64,000 nucleotides of DNA, taken from JACSRF01 sp963695505 (GTDB taxonomy: Bacteria; Chloroflexota; Anaerolineae; Promineifilales; Promineifilaceae). Position numbers and translations under genes: made by a program. The notes below the pieces were generated by a model. The model searched no databases, was not told the DNA's origin, and saw nothing but the letters and a program-made list of their open reading frames with translations. The DNA lies in the NCBI GenBank assembly GCA_963695505.1, contig CAVOGX010000012.1, positions 1 to 64,000 on the forward strand, written 5' to 3'. Of this stretch, positions 6,723-15,236 are shown piece after piece; positions within the stretch are counted from its first letter, which is position 1, and every line of letters starts with the position of its first letter.

Positions 6723-8030
6723 AGCCGCCAGCAGTTCGGCGTGATGGGGGTTGATTTCCAGGCCTTGCGCGTAGGCGCGGCGGGCGCGTTCCGCGTCACC
6801 CTGGGCCAGGTAGGCGTAGCCGCGATAGAGGTAATTTTCCTCAACGTAGCGCCCTCCCTCGGTGGCCAGCAGCGCGTCGGTGAGTAAGAAGATTTCGTCG
6901 AAACGGCCGTTTTCCAAGTAGGCCACGTAGGGTTCAAACTGGTACCACAACATGCGCCAGGGCAGGCCAATGCGCCGCGCCTCGTCAAAGCTGGCGGCGG
7001 CCTGCTCAAAGTAAACGCTTTCGCCGGTAAGCTGCCCCAACTGGGTAAGACTGCTGCCCAGGTTGAACCAGGCATAAGGATCGGCGGGGCTGGCTGCGGT
7101 GGCTGCCTGGGCCGCTTCCGCCGCGCTTTGCCACATGGCCAGCGGGTCGGTGTAGCGCGGGCCGAGGAGGTTGAGCACGGCCGTTTCCTGCGCTTCCGGA
7201 TACACCACGACAAAGCGATTGTTAAAGTGCCGCCAATATTGCTCCACGTCGCCAAAATCTTCCCGCCGCCCCACGCTGTCAAAGGGGCCGAGAAAAGTAT
7301 CCAATACCCAAAACTCCTCTTCGCTCTCTTCATAGCCAAACAGCGTCACGTAATGGCCCATCCAGCCAATCTCTTCGTCGGCCAGCAGCAGCCCCTTTTC
7401 GATGATGACGGGGAATCCCGCCGCCAGCAGCCGCTGCAGCAGCGGCAGGTCGCCGTTGACAAAGGTCGCCGCGCGCAGGTCAGTATGCTCCTGCACGTAA
7501 GCGACCATTTCCCAGGGTGAGACGTTGCGGTCATCGTAGGCGGGGCGAATAGCCTCGGCCACCTCCAGTTGTTCGACGTCAATGTTGTAGAAGTTGAGGA
7601 CCTGGGTCAGGTTGGCCGGGCCGCAGTTATTAAATTTTTGGGGAATGCTCGTTATGCCCTCGATGAAGATCGTGCGCGGCAGCGCTGTGGCGGTAGGCGT
7701 AGGGCTGGGCAGCGGTGTGGAGGACGGCGTGATGGTGGGGGGTACGGCCGTTACGCGTTCCGTCGTGGGCTGAGGGGTGAAGGTAGGCGGGAGGGTAGGC
7801 GTTGTCGTGGGGCGCAGGGTAGGCAGCACAATGGTGGGTGGTGGGTAAACGCGGGTGGGCGCGGGCAGGGCCGTGGGTACGGGAGTGGTCACCAGGGCAA
7901 TCAGCGGCTCCGGCAGCCGGTAGCGGATGCGGCTGGGCAGAGCACTGATTAAGTGCGGCAAGCTCCACCAGCCTACCAAGGCTAGCAGGAGAAGAGAAAG
8001 TAGAAAAAAGAACGGCCGTTTACGCTGCAT
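6711..8030 (-). CDS. membrane-anchored C39-like peptidase with TPR tail
   Basis: 439 residues from ATG 8030; an upstream ATG at 8072 lies inside a CRP-like palindrome and is less likely. Order of parts: an N-terminal membrane helix (FFFLLSLLLLALVGWW), a Thr/Pro-rich linker of about 90 residues, a papain-like C39 domain with Cys in FNNCGPANL, His in GHYVTLFGY and Asp in LDTFLGP, then TPR-like repeats to the end (YAWFNLGSSLTQLGQ, YLYRGYAYLAQGDAERA). The active domain would lie outside the membrane. C39-like domains of this kind cleave peptides or isopeptide bonds; whether this one processes a bacteriocin or modifies the cell wall is unknown. No export ABC transporter is nearby. Confidence 0.8.
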   Translation of the reverse strand: MQRKRPFFFLLSLLLLALVGWWSLPHLISALPSRIRYRLPEPLIALVTTPVPTALPAPTRVYPPPTIVLPTLRPTTTPTLPPTFTPQPTTERVTAVPPTITPSSTPLPSPTPTATALPRTIFIEGITSIPQKFNNCGPANLTQVLNFYNIDVEQLEVAEAIRPAYDDRNVSPWEMVAYVQEHTDLRAATFVNGDLPLLQRLLAAGFPVIIEKGLLLADEEIGWMGHYVTLFGYEESEEEFWVLDTFLGPFDSVGRREDFGDVEQYWRHFNNRFVVVYPEAQETAVLNLLGPRYTDPLAMWQSAAEAAQAATAASPADPYAWFNLGSSLTQLGQLTGESVYFEQAAASFDEARRIGLPWRMLWYQFEPYVAYLENGRFDEIFLLTDALLATEGGRYVEENYLYRGYAYLAQGDAERARRAYAQGLEINPHHAELLAASEQ

Positions 8031-8056
8031 CCAAGCTGTTTGCCTTATAAGTGTAA

Positions 8057-8074
8057 TTGTGACATTTATCACAA
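8057..8074. promoter_or_regulatory. CRP/FNR-type operator
   Basis: TTGTGACATTTATCACAA is an 18-base palindrome (TTGTGA-N6-TCACAA) that fits the CRP consensus TGTGA-N6-TCACA exactly. It lies between the divergent C39-like gene (start 8030) and the SLC13 transporter (start 8200), where it could control either or both. A near-identical site is at 61883-61900. The binding protein is not in the window; the assignment is by consensus only. Confidence 0.6.
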
Positions 8075-8199
8075 TGTTGGCGTGACATCTAGTACTAACC
8101 CCACTTCCAAATTCAGTCTATTCTGGGGTTGAACCTTTTCTGGTTCGGCAACATGATTTCTAAAAACGCAGGAGTATTTTCATTTAAGGAGTTAATCTC

Positions 8200-9663
8200 A
8201 TGGCGACTATTATAAAACCTGAACCAAAAGGGCAGCAGGATATTCTACAACCGTTCAGTTTTAACTATTTGCTGCGCTGGCTGATACCCCTTTTGATTGG
8301 GGCTATCATCTGGTTCATTGCGCCGCCTGAAGGTGTGGAACAAAATGCCTGGCACTTGTTAGCCATTTTCGTTGCAACCATTGTGGGCATTATTGCCAAG
8401 CCGCTACCCATGGGTGCTGTCGCCATCATTGGGATTTTGATGACGGCCGCCACCCGAACCCTCTCTCCTGGGGACGCCCTCAGCGGTTTTGGTAACACCA
8501 CCATCTGGCTGATTGTTATCGCCTTTTTCATTTCCCGCGGCTTCATTAAAACCGGGCTGGGCGCACGTATTGCCTACCTTTTCATGGCCGTGCTGGGGAA
8601 GAAAACGTTAGGTCTCAGCTACGGGCTGGTAGCCAGCGATCTGGTATTGGCACCCGCCATCCCCAGCAATACGGCCCGCGCCGGTGGCGTCGTCTTTCCC
8701 ATCCTCGTCTCCATCGCTAAAGCTTATGGCAGTAATCCTGATGACGACACCAGCCACAAGCTGGGCGCCTTCCTAACCAAGGCCGCTTTCCAGGGAACCA
8801 TCATCACCAGCGCCATGTTCCTGACGGCGATGGCCGCCAATCCCCTTGCGGCGCAGCTTGCCGGCGATCAGGGCATTGAGATTACCTGGGGTGGGTGGGC
8901 TATTGCCGCGCTCGTTCCGGGGATCATCAGTTTAATTGTCGTTCCGCTGCTCATCTACAAAATTTATCCGCCGGAAATCAAAGAAACTCCTGCAGCAGCG
9001 CAAATTGCCAGAGATAAGCTGACAGAAATGGGAAAGATGAAGACCAGCGAGTGGATTATGCTGGCGACGTTTTTCCTGCTAATAGGCTTGTGGATTTTTG
9101 GCCCCGACAATCTTTCCATGAGTGCTACCACAGCCGCCCTGGTTGGCCTGGCAGTGCTGCTGCTCACGACTGTGCTTACCTGGAGCGACGTGCTGAATGA
9201 GCGCGGCGCCTGGGATACGCTGGTCTGGTTTGCTGCCCTGGTCATGATGGCCTCTCAGCTCAATGAATTGGGCCTGATTCCCTGGTTCAGCGAAACCATG
9301 GGCGAGGTGGTAGCTGGTTACAATTGGGTACTTGCCTTCCTGGCGCTTTCATTGGTTTACTTCTACAGTCATTACCTCTTTGCCAGCAATACTGCCCACG
9401 TCAGCTCTATGTATGCAGCATTTCTGGCGGTAGCCGTCGCGGTGGGCACCCCGCCCTTGCTGGCAGCCCTGGTGCTGGCGTTTTTCAGCAACCTGTTTAG
9501 CAGCATGACTCACTACGGCACAGGCCCAGCGCCGGTACTCTTTGGTTCTGGTTATGTGCCCATGTCAGATTGGTGGCGTATTGGCGCATTGATAAGCGTG
9601 GTGAATATCGTTATCTGGTTGGGCATTGGCGGGTTGTGGTGGAAGATTCTGGGTCTCTGGTAA
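8200..9663 (+). CDS. SLC13/DASS family anion:Na+ symporter
   Basis: A 487-residue polytopic membrane protein with about 12 hydrophobic segments. It has the family's two-fold inverted organisation: a first half with SNTARAGGVVFPIL and a second half with SNTAHVSSMYAAF. These are the two Ser-Asn-Thr motifs that bind carboxylate and sodium in the DASS fold. Such carriers import succinate, malate, citrate or related dicarboxylates with sodium. The start follows AAGGAG (ending near 8191). The CRP-like palindrome upstream suggests control by carbon or energy status. Exact substrate cannot be read from the motifs. Confidence 0.9.
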   Translation: MATIIKPEPKGQQDILQPFSFNYLLRWLIPLLIGAIIWFIAPPEGVEQNAWHLLAIFVATIVGIIAKPLPMGAVAIIGILMTAATRTLSPGDALSGFGNTTIWLIVIAFFISRGFIKTGLGARIAYLFMAVLGKKTLGLSYGLVASDLVLAPAIPSNTARAGGVVFPILVSIAKAYGSNPDDDTSHKLGAFLTKAAFQGTIITSAMFLTAMAANPLAAQLAGDQGIEITWGGWAIAALVPGIISLIVVPLLIYKIYPPEIKETPAAAQIARDKLTEMGKMKTSEWIMLATFFLLIGLWIFGPDNLSMSATTAALVGLAVLLLTTVLTWSDVLNERGAWDTLVWFAALVMMASQLNELGLIPWFSETMGEVVAGYNWVLAFLALSLVYFYSHYLFASNTAHVSSMYAAFLAVAVAVGTPPLLAALVLAFFSNLFSSMTHYGTGPAPVLFGSGYVPMSDWWRIGALISVVNIVIWLGIGGLWWKILGLW

Positions 9664-9716
9664 TCAATCACCACTGTTAAGCATCTGATTTCTTGGGAAG
9701 CCTGATAATCTAATGA

Positions 9717-9756
9717 GATGAGGGATTGGAGATTAAGCGATTTCCAATCTCTCATC
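9717..9756. repeat. word-repeat hairpin (GATTGGA family)
   Basis: GATGAGGGATTGGA at 9717-9730 pairs with TCCAATCTCTCATC at 9743-9756 (13 Watson-Crick pairs and one G-T). It sits between the SLC13 gene and the penicillin-binding protein gene, just upstream of the latter's -10 box. The words match those at 22.7, 40.4 and 45.6 kb. Confidence 0.75.
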
Positions 9757-9776
9757 ACTAAAAGCGCCAACTGCGC

Positions 9777-9782
9777 TATAAT
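9777..9782 (+). promoter_or_regulatory. -10 box for a leaderless transcript
   Basis: TATAAT at 9777-9782 ends eight bases before the ATG at 9791. Transcription starting about seven bases after the -10 would begin at or next to the start codon. No ribosome-binding site is present, so the penicillin-binding protein mRNA is probably leaderless. Confidence 0.5.
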
Positions 9783-9790
9783 TCGCCTCT

Positions 9791-12011
9791 ATGAGACGAA
9801 CAGCGGTTTGGCTTTTACTGTTTTTGGGGCTGGTGACAGCCTGTGACAGTGTAGCTCTGCCTAATCCACTAGCCACCAACACCCCATTACCGACAGTCGT
9901 ACCCACACCGGAACCCACACCTACGCCCATCAACGAAGACGCTGGGGGCATTGCCCGCGCTTTTTATCGCGCCTGGGAGGGCTTCGACTACCTGGGTATG
10001 TACAGCCTGTTGTCACCGCAAAGCCAGGCATTGGTAGACAGCCAATCTTTCATCAACCGCTATGCTGAGGCCATGGACACCGCCCGCGTGGTCTCGGTGC
10101 ACACCCAACCGCTGGCGCAAATTCAAGAGGGAGCCGAGGCAGAATTTGGCGTGCGCGTAACGTGGGAAACGGCCGTTGTCGGCAGCATTACCCGCGACCA
10201 CAACGCCCGCCTGGTCTACAGCCAGGAGCGCTGGGGCATAGTGTGGGACGAAAGCCTCATCTTGCCCGAACTGGTGGGTGGCAACCGCCTCGCTTTAGAA
10301 TATCGCATTCCCGCCCGCGCCAACATCTACGACATTAATGGCCTGGCCCTGGCTTTTCAGGGCAATCTAGTCACCCTGGGCGTCGTGCCGGGCCAGATTG
10401 AAGACGAAGAGGGCCTGCTGGCCGCCCTCAGCCCGATGCTGGGCAAAACGCCGGAAGAAATCAAGGAAATCTACGCTCCGGCCCTGCCCGATTGGTACTG
10501 GCCTATCGGCGACGTGCCTGAAACGGTCATGCAAGAAAATGGCCCGGCCTTGCAGCCATTTATCGGCAAGGGGCTGGCCGCCCCGCAGACGCGCCTCACC
10601 CGCCTCTATGGTGAAGGGGGCGTAGCCCCGCATATTGTGGGCTATACCGGGCCCATCCCCGCCGAAGGCGCCGCCGAATATGCTGCCGCCGGCTTTCGCG
10701 GTGACGAAACGGTGGGGCTGGCCGGGCTGGAATTGTGGGGTGAAGAGTATTTAAACGGCGAGCGGGGTGGCATTCTTTCGGTGGTGGGTCCTAACGGGCA
10801 GTTGGTGACCACGCTGGCCGAGGTGGCCCCGGTGCAGTCGCGCAGCCTGTACACCACCCTGGATCGTAATTTTCAAGAAGCGGTGGAGCAGGCTCTGGCG
10901 GAGGCCATCACCACGCACCCCTTTGCCCGCGCCGGTTCGGTGGTGGTACTAGATCCAAACAGCGGGGCGGTGCGGGCGATGGCCAGCTTCCCCACCTACA
11001 ACCCGAACATTTTTGACCCGGTACGGCCGAATTCGGCTGTGGAGTTGGGTGCGGTGCTCAGCGACCCGGAACGGCCGTTGCTCAACCGCGCTGCCCAGGG
11101 TGCATACCCTGCCGGGTCTGTCTTTAAGATCGTCACCTTTTCTGCTGCTCTCAACAGCGGCCTCTACAGCGCCGGCAGCCGCTACAACTCCATCGGCACC
11201 TGGAACCGCCTGGGCGACAATTTTCTCAAATACGACTGGCGCGAGGGGGGACATGGGTACATCACCTTGCGCACAGCTATTGTCGTATCGTGCAACTCTT
11301 GTTTCTACGACGTAGGCTACACCCTGGACGGCGTAGACCAATTTCTGATTCCGAACACCGCCCGGGGATTTGGCCTGGGCCAGGAAACGGGTATCCAAAT
11401 TCCCGAATCGGCCGGTCTCATCCCCGACCCCGCCTGGAAAATTGCCAACGTCGGCCAGGGCTGGGCCACCGGTGACTCAGTGAACATCGCCATCGGGCAG
11501 GGAGACGTGCAGGTAACGCCCCTGCAGTTGGCAGACATGATCGCGGCCCTTGCCAACGGTGGCACCCTTTACCAGCCTACCCTCATCGACCGCATTGGCG
11601 CAGCGGGCGGCGCGCCAGAAGAGGTGTGGCCGACCCAACTGCGCGGTGAACTGCCCATTACCGCAGATGTCCTGGAAACGATTCGCGGAGCCCTGTGATG
11701 ACGTGGCCAACGACCAAAACTCCGGTACGGCCGCTTACCAGTTTGTCGATCTGCCGCTGCGCGTAGCAGGCAAAACAGGCACGGCAGAAGACCCGCCGCG
11801 CACGTCCCACGCCTGGTTTGCCGGGTATGCCCCCGCCGCGCCCTACACCCAGGCGGACGGTACGGTCATTGAGGAACCCCAGTTGGCCATTGTGGTCATG
11901 ATTGAAAATGCGGGGGAAGGGTCGGAAGTGGCCGCACCCATTTTCCGCCGCATTGTGGAAATTTTTTACGACATTACCCCACGCACGCGGTATCCCTGGG
12001 CGGCGCAGTAA
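9791..12011 (+). CDS. penicillin-binding lipoprotein, transpeptidase (one frameshift)
   Basis: About 739 residues once a single extra base near 11695 is removed; as read, the first frame stops at 11698 just after ETIRGAL and the second continues DDVANDQNSG. Parts in order: signal peptide with lipobox VTAC, Thr/Pro linker, an NTF2-like MecA N-terminal domain (ARAFYRAWEGFDYLGMYSLL), a PBP dimerisation region (RIPARANIYDINGLAL) and a transpeptidase domain. Catalytic motifs are S-V-F-K near residue 442, S-C-N near 500, and K-T-G in the second frame (VAGKTGTAEDPP). It cross-links peptidoglycan outside the membrane. A lipid anchor in place of a membrane helix is unusual for a class B enzyme. Confidence 0.85.
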
Positions 12012-12106
12012 GATTCCTGCTTCCAAAGTGACGCGACGTGTTATAGAATGAAAAGGGTTGCCGTTAACGGCCGTTAAGAGTGTGATGGAAATCATTCTGA
12101 AGAGGA

Positions 12107-12136
12107 TTGTCAGAGGCCATAGGAATCTGGTATGAT
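12107..12136 (+). promoter_or_regulatory. sigma-70-like promoter
   Basis: TTGTCA at 12107-12112 and TATGAT at 12131-12136 with an 18-base spacer. It lies about 100 bases upstream of the acyl-CoA synthetase start and is the only good match in that gap. Confidence 0.45.
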
Positions 12137-12234
12137 GTCTTCAAAGTGTGTCCCAAGTTTTCACAAATGGCGGCAACTGAGAGAGGAGAATCACCCAATA
12201 ATCCCACATAAGACGCAAAAAGGAGTAGAGACCG

Positions 12235-13944
12235 ATGAGTTCACCGTACGCAGCAAAGCCCTGGTTGAAGCAATACGATGAAGGCGTTCCCGCCACTGTA
12301 GATGTACCTGACTATCCTGTCTTTCACTTTCTTGAAGAATCGGCCCGCAACTACCCTGAAAGCGCCGCCATCATCTTCAAGGGGCGACGCATCAGTTATA
12401 GACAACTTGAAGAACTGACCGATGCTGTGGCGGCTGGTCTGGCAGCAAACGGATTCAAGAAAGGCGACCGCGCTGTCATCTATATGCCCAACACCCCGCA
12501 GTTTGTCATAACCTATTTTGGTATCCTCAAGGCTGGCGGCATAGCCATTGCCACCAACCCCCTTTACACCGAACGAGAACTAGAGCATCAGCTTAACGAC
12601 TGCGGCGCAGAAACAGTATTTGTCTTAAGTCTCTACTACAATCAGTTGAAAAGTGTGGTGCGCAAAGGCCAAACTCAGGTAAAACGCGTCATTGTCACCA
12701 ACATCAAAGAATATCTGCCCACCCATCTTGGTCTGCTTTTCGGTCTTTTGAAAGAGAAGAAGGAGGGGCATTATGTCGTTCCAGAACCGGGTGATATGTG
12801 GTTTCAAGATTTCCTGGCCCTGGGGCGCCGCTCGACTAAGCCAAAAGTCACCGTAACAGGTAGCGATATCGCCCTGCTGCAATATACAGGTGGCACCACC
12901 GGTCTCGCCAAAGGTGCGGTTGGCCTGCACCGCAACCTGGTATCCAACACCCTGGCTCTGCAAACCTGGATTGATTGGGAATACGGCAAAGAAGGGTTCT
13001 TGGGAGCCATTCCTTATTTTCACGTCTACGGCATGATCACCGCCATGATTTTTTCCATCTCTGTCGCCGGACAGCAAATTATCATCGTCAATCCTCGCGA
13101 CCAAAAAGATTTACTTAGCAGTATTAACAAATACAAGCCGGCTATTTTCCCCGGCGTTCCAGCCCTGTACAACGCCATTAACAACAACCCCGACGTTGCT
13201 GCTGGCAAGTATGACATTCGCTCTATTCGCGCCTGCATTTCTGGTTCAGCACCTCTATTGTTGGAAACCAAGAAACGCTTCGAGGAACTGACTGGCGGCA
13301 CACTGGTGGAGGGCTTTGGCATGACCGAAACCTTCGTGGCCACCCACGCCAACCCCATCAAAGGTGCTGTTAAAGAAGGGGCCATTGGTATTCCCATCCC
13401 CAGTGTGGAAAGCAAAATTGTGGATGTTGATGATGGGGTAACGGAAATGCCGGTAGGTGCAGAAGGGGAATTAATTATTAAGAGTCCCTCGGTGATGCAA
13501 GGGTATTGGAATAAAGACGAAGAAACCAAAAACACGCTGCGGGACGGTTGGCTCTATTCTGGTGACATTGCCAAGATGGACGAGGATGGTTTCTTTTACA
13601 TTACCGATCGCAAGAAGGATATGATTATTGCGGGCGGATACAATATTTATCCACGGGAAGTGGAAGAGGTATTGATGACTCATCCGGCGGTGATCGAGGT
13701 CTCGGTGGCAGGCGTAAAAGACGCCCGCCGCGGCGAAACGGTAAAGGCATGGATTGTGAAGAAAGAAGGCGATCCCACCACTGAGGAAGAGATTGTGGAA
13801 TGGAGCAGGGATCAGTTAGCGAAGTACAAGTACCCGCGGCTTATTGAGTTCCGCGACGAACTGCCTAAAACAACGGTGGGCAAGGTGCTGAAGCGCGAAT
13901 TGCGTAAACAGCATGAAGAAGCACAAGAAAAGGCTGCCTCGTAA
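12235..13944 (+). CDS. fadD: long-chain fatty acid-CoA ligase (AMP-forming)
   Basis: A 569-residue member of the ANL superfamily that activates a carboxylic acid as acyl-AMP and transfers it to CoA. Core motifs: P-loop-like YTGGTTGLAKGA (A3), GFGMTETFV (A5), DGWLYSGDIAKMDEDG (A7) and the hinge with DRKKDMIIAGGYNIYP (A8), ending with the catalytic Lys in KTTVGKVLKREL (A10). Overall similarity is closest to FadD-type long-chain enzymes. Start: ATG 12235 after AAAAAGGAG. No beta-oxidation genes are adjacent; an intrinsic terminator follows, so it is probably a single-gene transcript. Chain length preference is inferred. Confidence 0.88.
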   Translation: MSSPYAAKPWLKQYDEGVPATVDVPDYPVFHFLEESARNYPESAAIIFKGRRISYRQLEELTDAVAAGLAANGFKKGDRAVIYMPNTPQFVITYFGILKAGGIAIATNPLYTERELEHQLNDCGAETVFVLSLYYNQLKSVVRKGQTQVKRVIVTNIKEYLPTHLGLLFGLLKEKKEGHYVVPEPGDMWFQDFLALGRRSTKPKVTVTGSDIALLQYTGGTTGLAKGAVGLHRNLVSNTLALQTWIDWEYGKEGFLGAIPYFHVYGMITAMIFSISVAGQQIIIVNPRDQKDLLSSINKYKPAIFPGVPALYNAINNNPDVAAGKYDIRSIRACISGSAPLLLETKKRFEELTGGTLVEGFGMTETFVATHANPIKGAVKEGAIGIPIPSVESKIVDVDDGVTEMPVGAEGELIIKSPSVMQGYWNKDEETKNTLRDGWLYSGDIAKMDEDGFFYITDRKKDMIIAGGYNIYPREVEEVLMTHPAVIEVSVAGVKDARRGETVKAWIVKKEGDPTTEEEIVEWSRDQLAKYKYPRLIEFRDELPKTTVGKVLKRELRKQHEEAQEKAAS

Positions 13945-13967
13945 TCCGACAATCCTTTTGACTCTTC

Positions 13968-14009
13968 AAAAAAGCTCCTTCAAGTCTGGCTTCCTGAAGG
14001 GGCTTTTTT
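13968..14009 (+). terminator. intrinsic terminator
   Basis: AAAAAAGC with CCTTCA on the left arm pairs with TGAAGG and GCTTTTTT on the right, with one bulge on each side and an 11-base loop, ending in six T. It closes the acyl-CoA synthetase transcript 24 bases after the stop and separates it from the ATPase gene. Confidence 0.85.
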
Positions 14010-14135
14010 GTTTCACTTTACCCGCTTTTGGGCGAGTGTTAGAATAAACCCTACAATTAGCATCCTCTTTACCTTGTTGCCGCAGGTGTAGTCATTCAGC
14101 CCAGGAACCTTTGCGTAATCTTTGGCAGGTAGCTT

Positions 14136-15236
14136 ATGAGTGGATTTGACCAATCCCTATTTGTGAATCAAGAAAAGAAGATTGGCGGATTTCAAAAACT
14201 CTTGCAGCCAGCAACCCGACAGGCGGTGATGGTTATTGAAGCACCGCGGGATATGGGTAAGTCGTGGCTAATTGCCCGGTTGCAAACTCACTGCCAGGAG
14301 CCAGAAGTAGCTGTACCGGTAGCCTTTATTGATTTCCGGCATCCGCGGGAAATTCATGAGATTCAAGATACGCTTGGGTTGATTCGCCTGATACGGAACA
14401 AGTTGGGCCAGGCTGCATATTTTAGCGATTTAAACGTAACCATTAACAGCTTTACCAGCAGTAAACGTGAAAACATAACGGGTGTTGTGACGCTGCGGGG
14501 GATGATGGAGCGATTTTTTGACCTGGATGATGTGGCGGGGCTGGCCTTTGATTTGCAGATTGATTTTGAAAATTTGCCAGGGAACACGAAAAGCAGCAAG
14601 ATTCGAGCCCTGATCCAAGAGTGTGAACAGCAGGTCCGGCTGGCGGCGTTGGTAGCACAATGTGCACAGCAACGGCCGTCTGTGGATTGGGCCCCTGTTT
14701 TGCGCGAGGTGGAGGAAGCCCCCGCCACAGCCGTTTCTGCTGTTCTTGAGGAACCGGTTGAAGACCAAAACGGCCGTTTGTGGGCCGACACCGAAATCGA
14801 ACGCCGGCGGGCCGAGCGTCAAATTAACGACGCCTTCTTTGCCTGCATCGTGCGGCTCATGACCGCTAAAAAACAGGTTGTCTTCCTCTTCGATGCCGTA
14901 GAAGAAGCGCCTGACGTTGCCGAAGAGTGGATCCGCAACGAGTTACTGCTGCGCCTGCGCGATGGGCAACTTAACGACGTCGTCGTCATCATCACCGGCC
15001 GTAAAACCCTGGATCTCACCGACCTGGAAATACGCGAATTGCTGGTCCAAACTTCCCTTGAGCCCTTTACCGAAGAACACGTTCGCGAATACTTTGAAGA
15101 GAAAAGAAAAATCACCGGTCTCGACCTGCGCACCGTCATCCTCACCAGCGGCGGCGTGCCCGGCGCGCTGGCCATGATGGCCGATCATGCCGGCGCATCC
15201 GTACAAGATGACGACGATTTTTTTAGTGACCTATGA
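14136..15236 (+). CDS. STAND-like P-loop ATPase, first gene of a two-gene unit
   Basis: 366 residues. A Walker A variant APRDMGKSW lies near residue 40 (Ala in place of the first Gly), Walker B is QVVFLFDAVEE near 250, then a sensor-like IITGRK near 285. The tail has PFTEEHVREYF and SGGVPGALAMMADHAG. These features, mainly the late G-x-P-G-A-L motif, fit the NTPase core of STAND proteins (NACHT/NB-ARC relatives). Unlike most STAND proteins, it stops directly after the ATPase domain, and the winged-helix-like and TPR parts are in the next gene, whose ATG overlaps this stop. It is likely an ATP-driven switch acting with that partner. The family link is inference from motifs. Confidence 0.7.
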   Translation: MSGFDQSLFVNQEKKIGGFQKLLQPATRQAVMVIEAPRDMGKSWLIARLQTHCQEPEVAVPVAFIDFRHPREIHEIQDTLGLIRLIRNKLGQAAYFSDLNVTINSFTSSKRENITGVVTLRGMMERFFDLDDVAGLAFDLQIDFENLPGNTKSSKIRALIQECEQQVRLAALVAQCAQQRPSVDWAPVLREVEEAPATAVSAVLEEPVEDQNGRLWADTEIERRRAERQINDAFFACIVRLMTAKKQVVFLFDAVEEAPDVAEEWIRNELLLRLRDGQLNDVVVIITGRKTLDLTDLEIRELLVQTSLEPFTEEHVREYFEEKRKITGLDLRTVILTSGGVPGALAMMADHAGASVQDDDDFFSDL

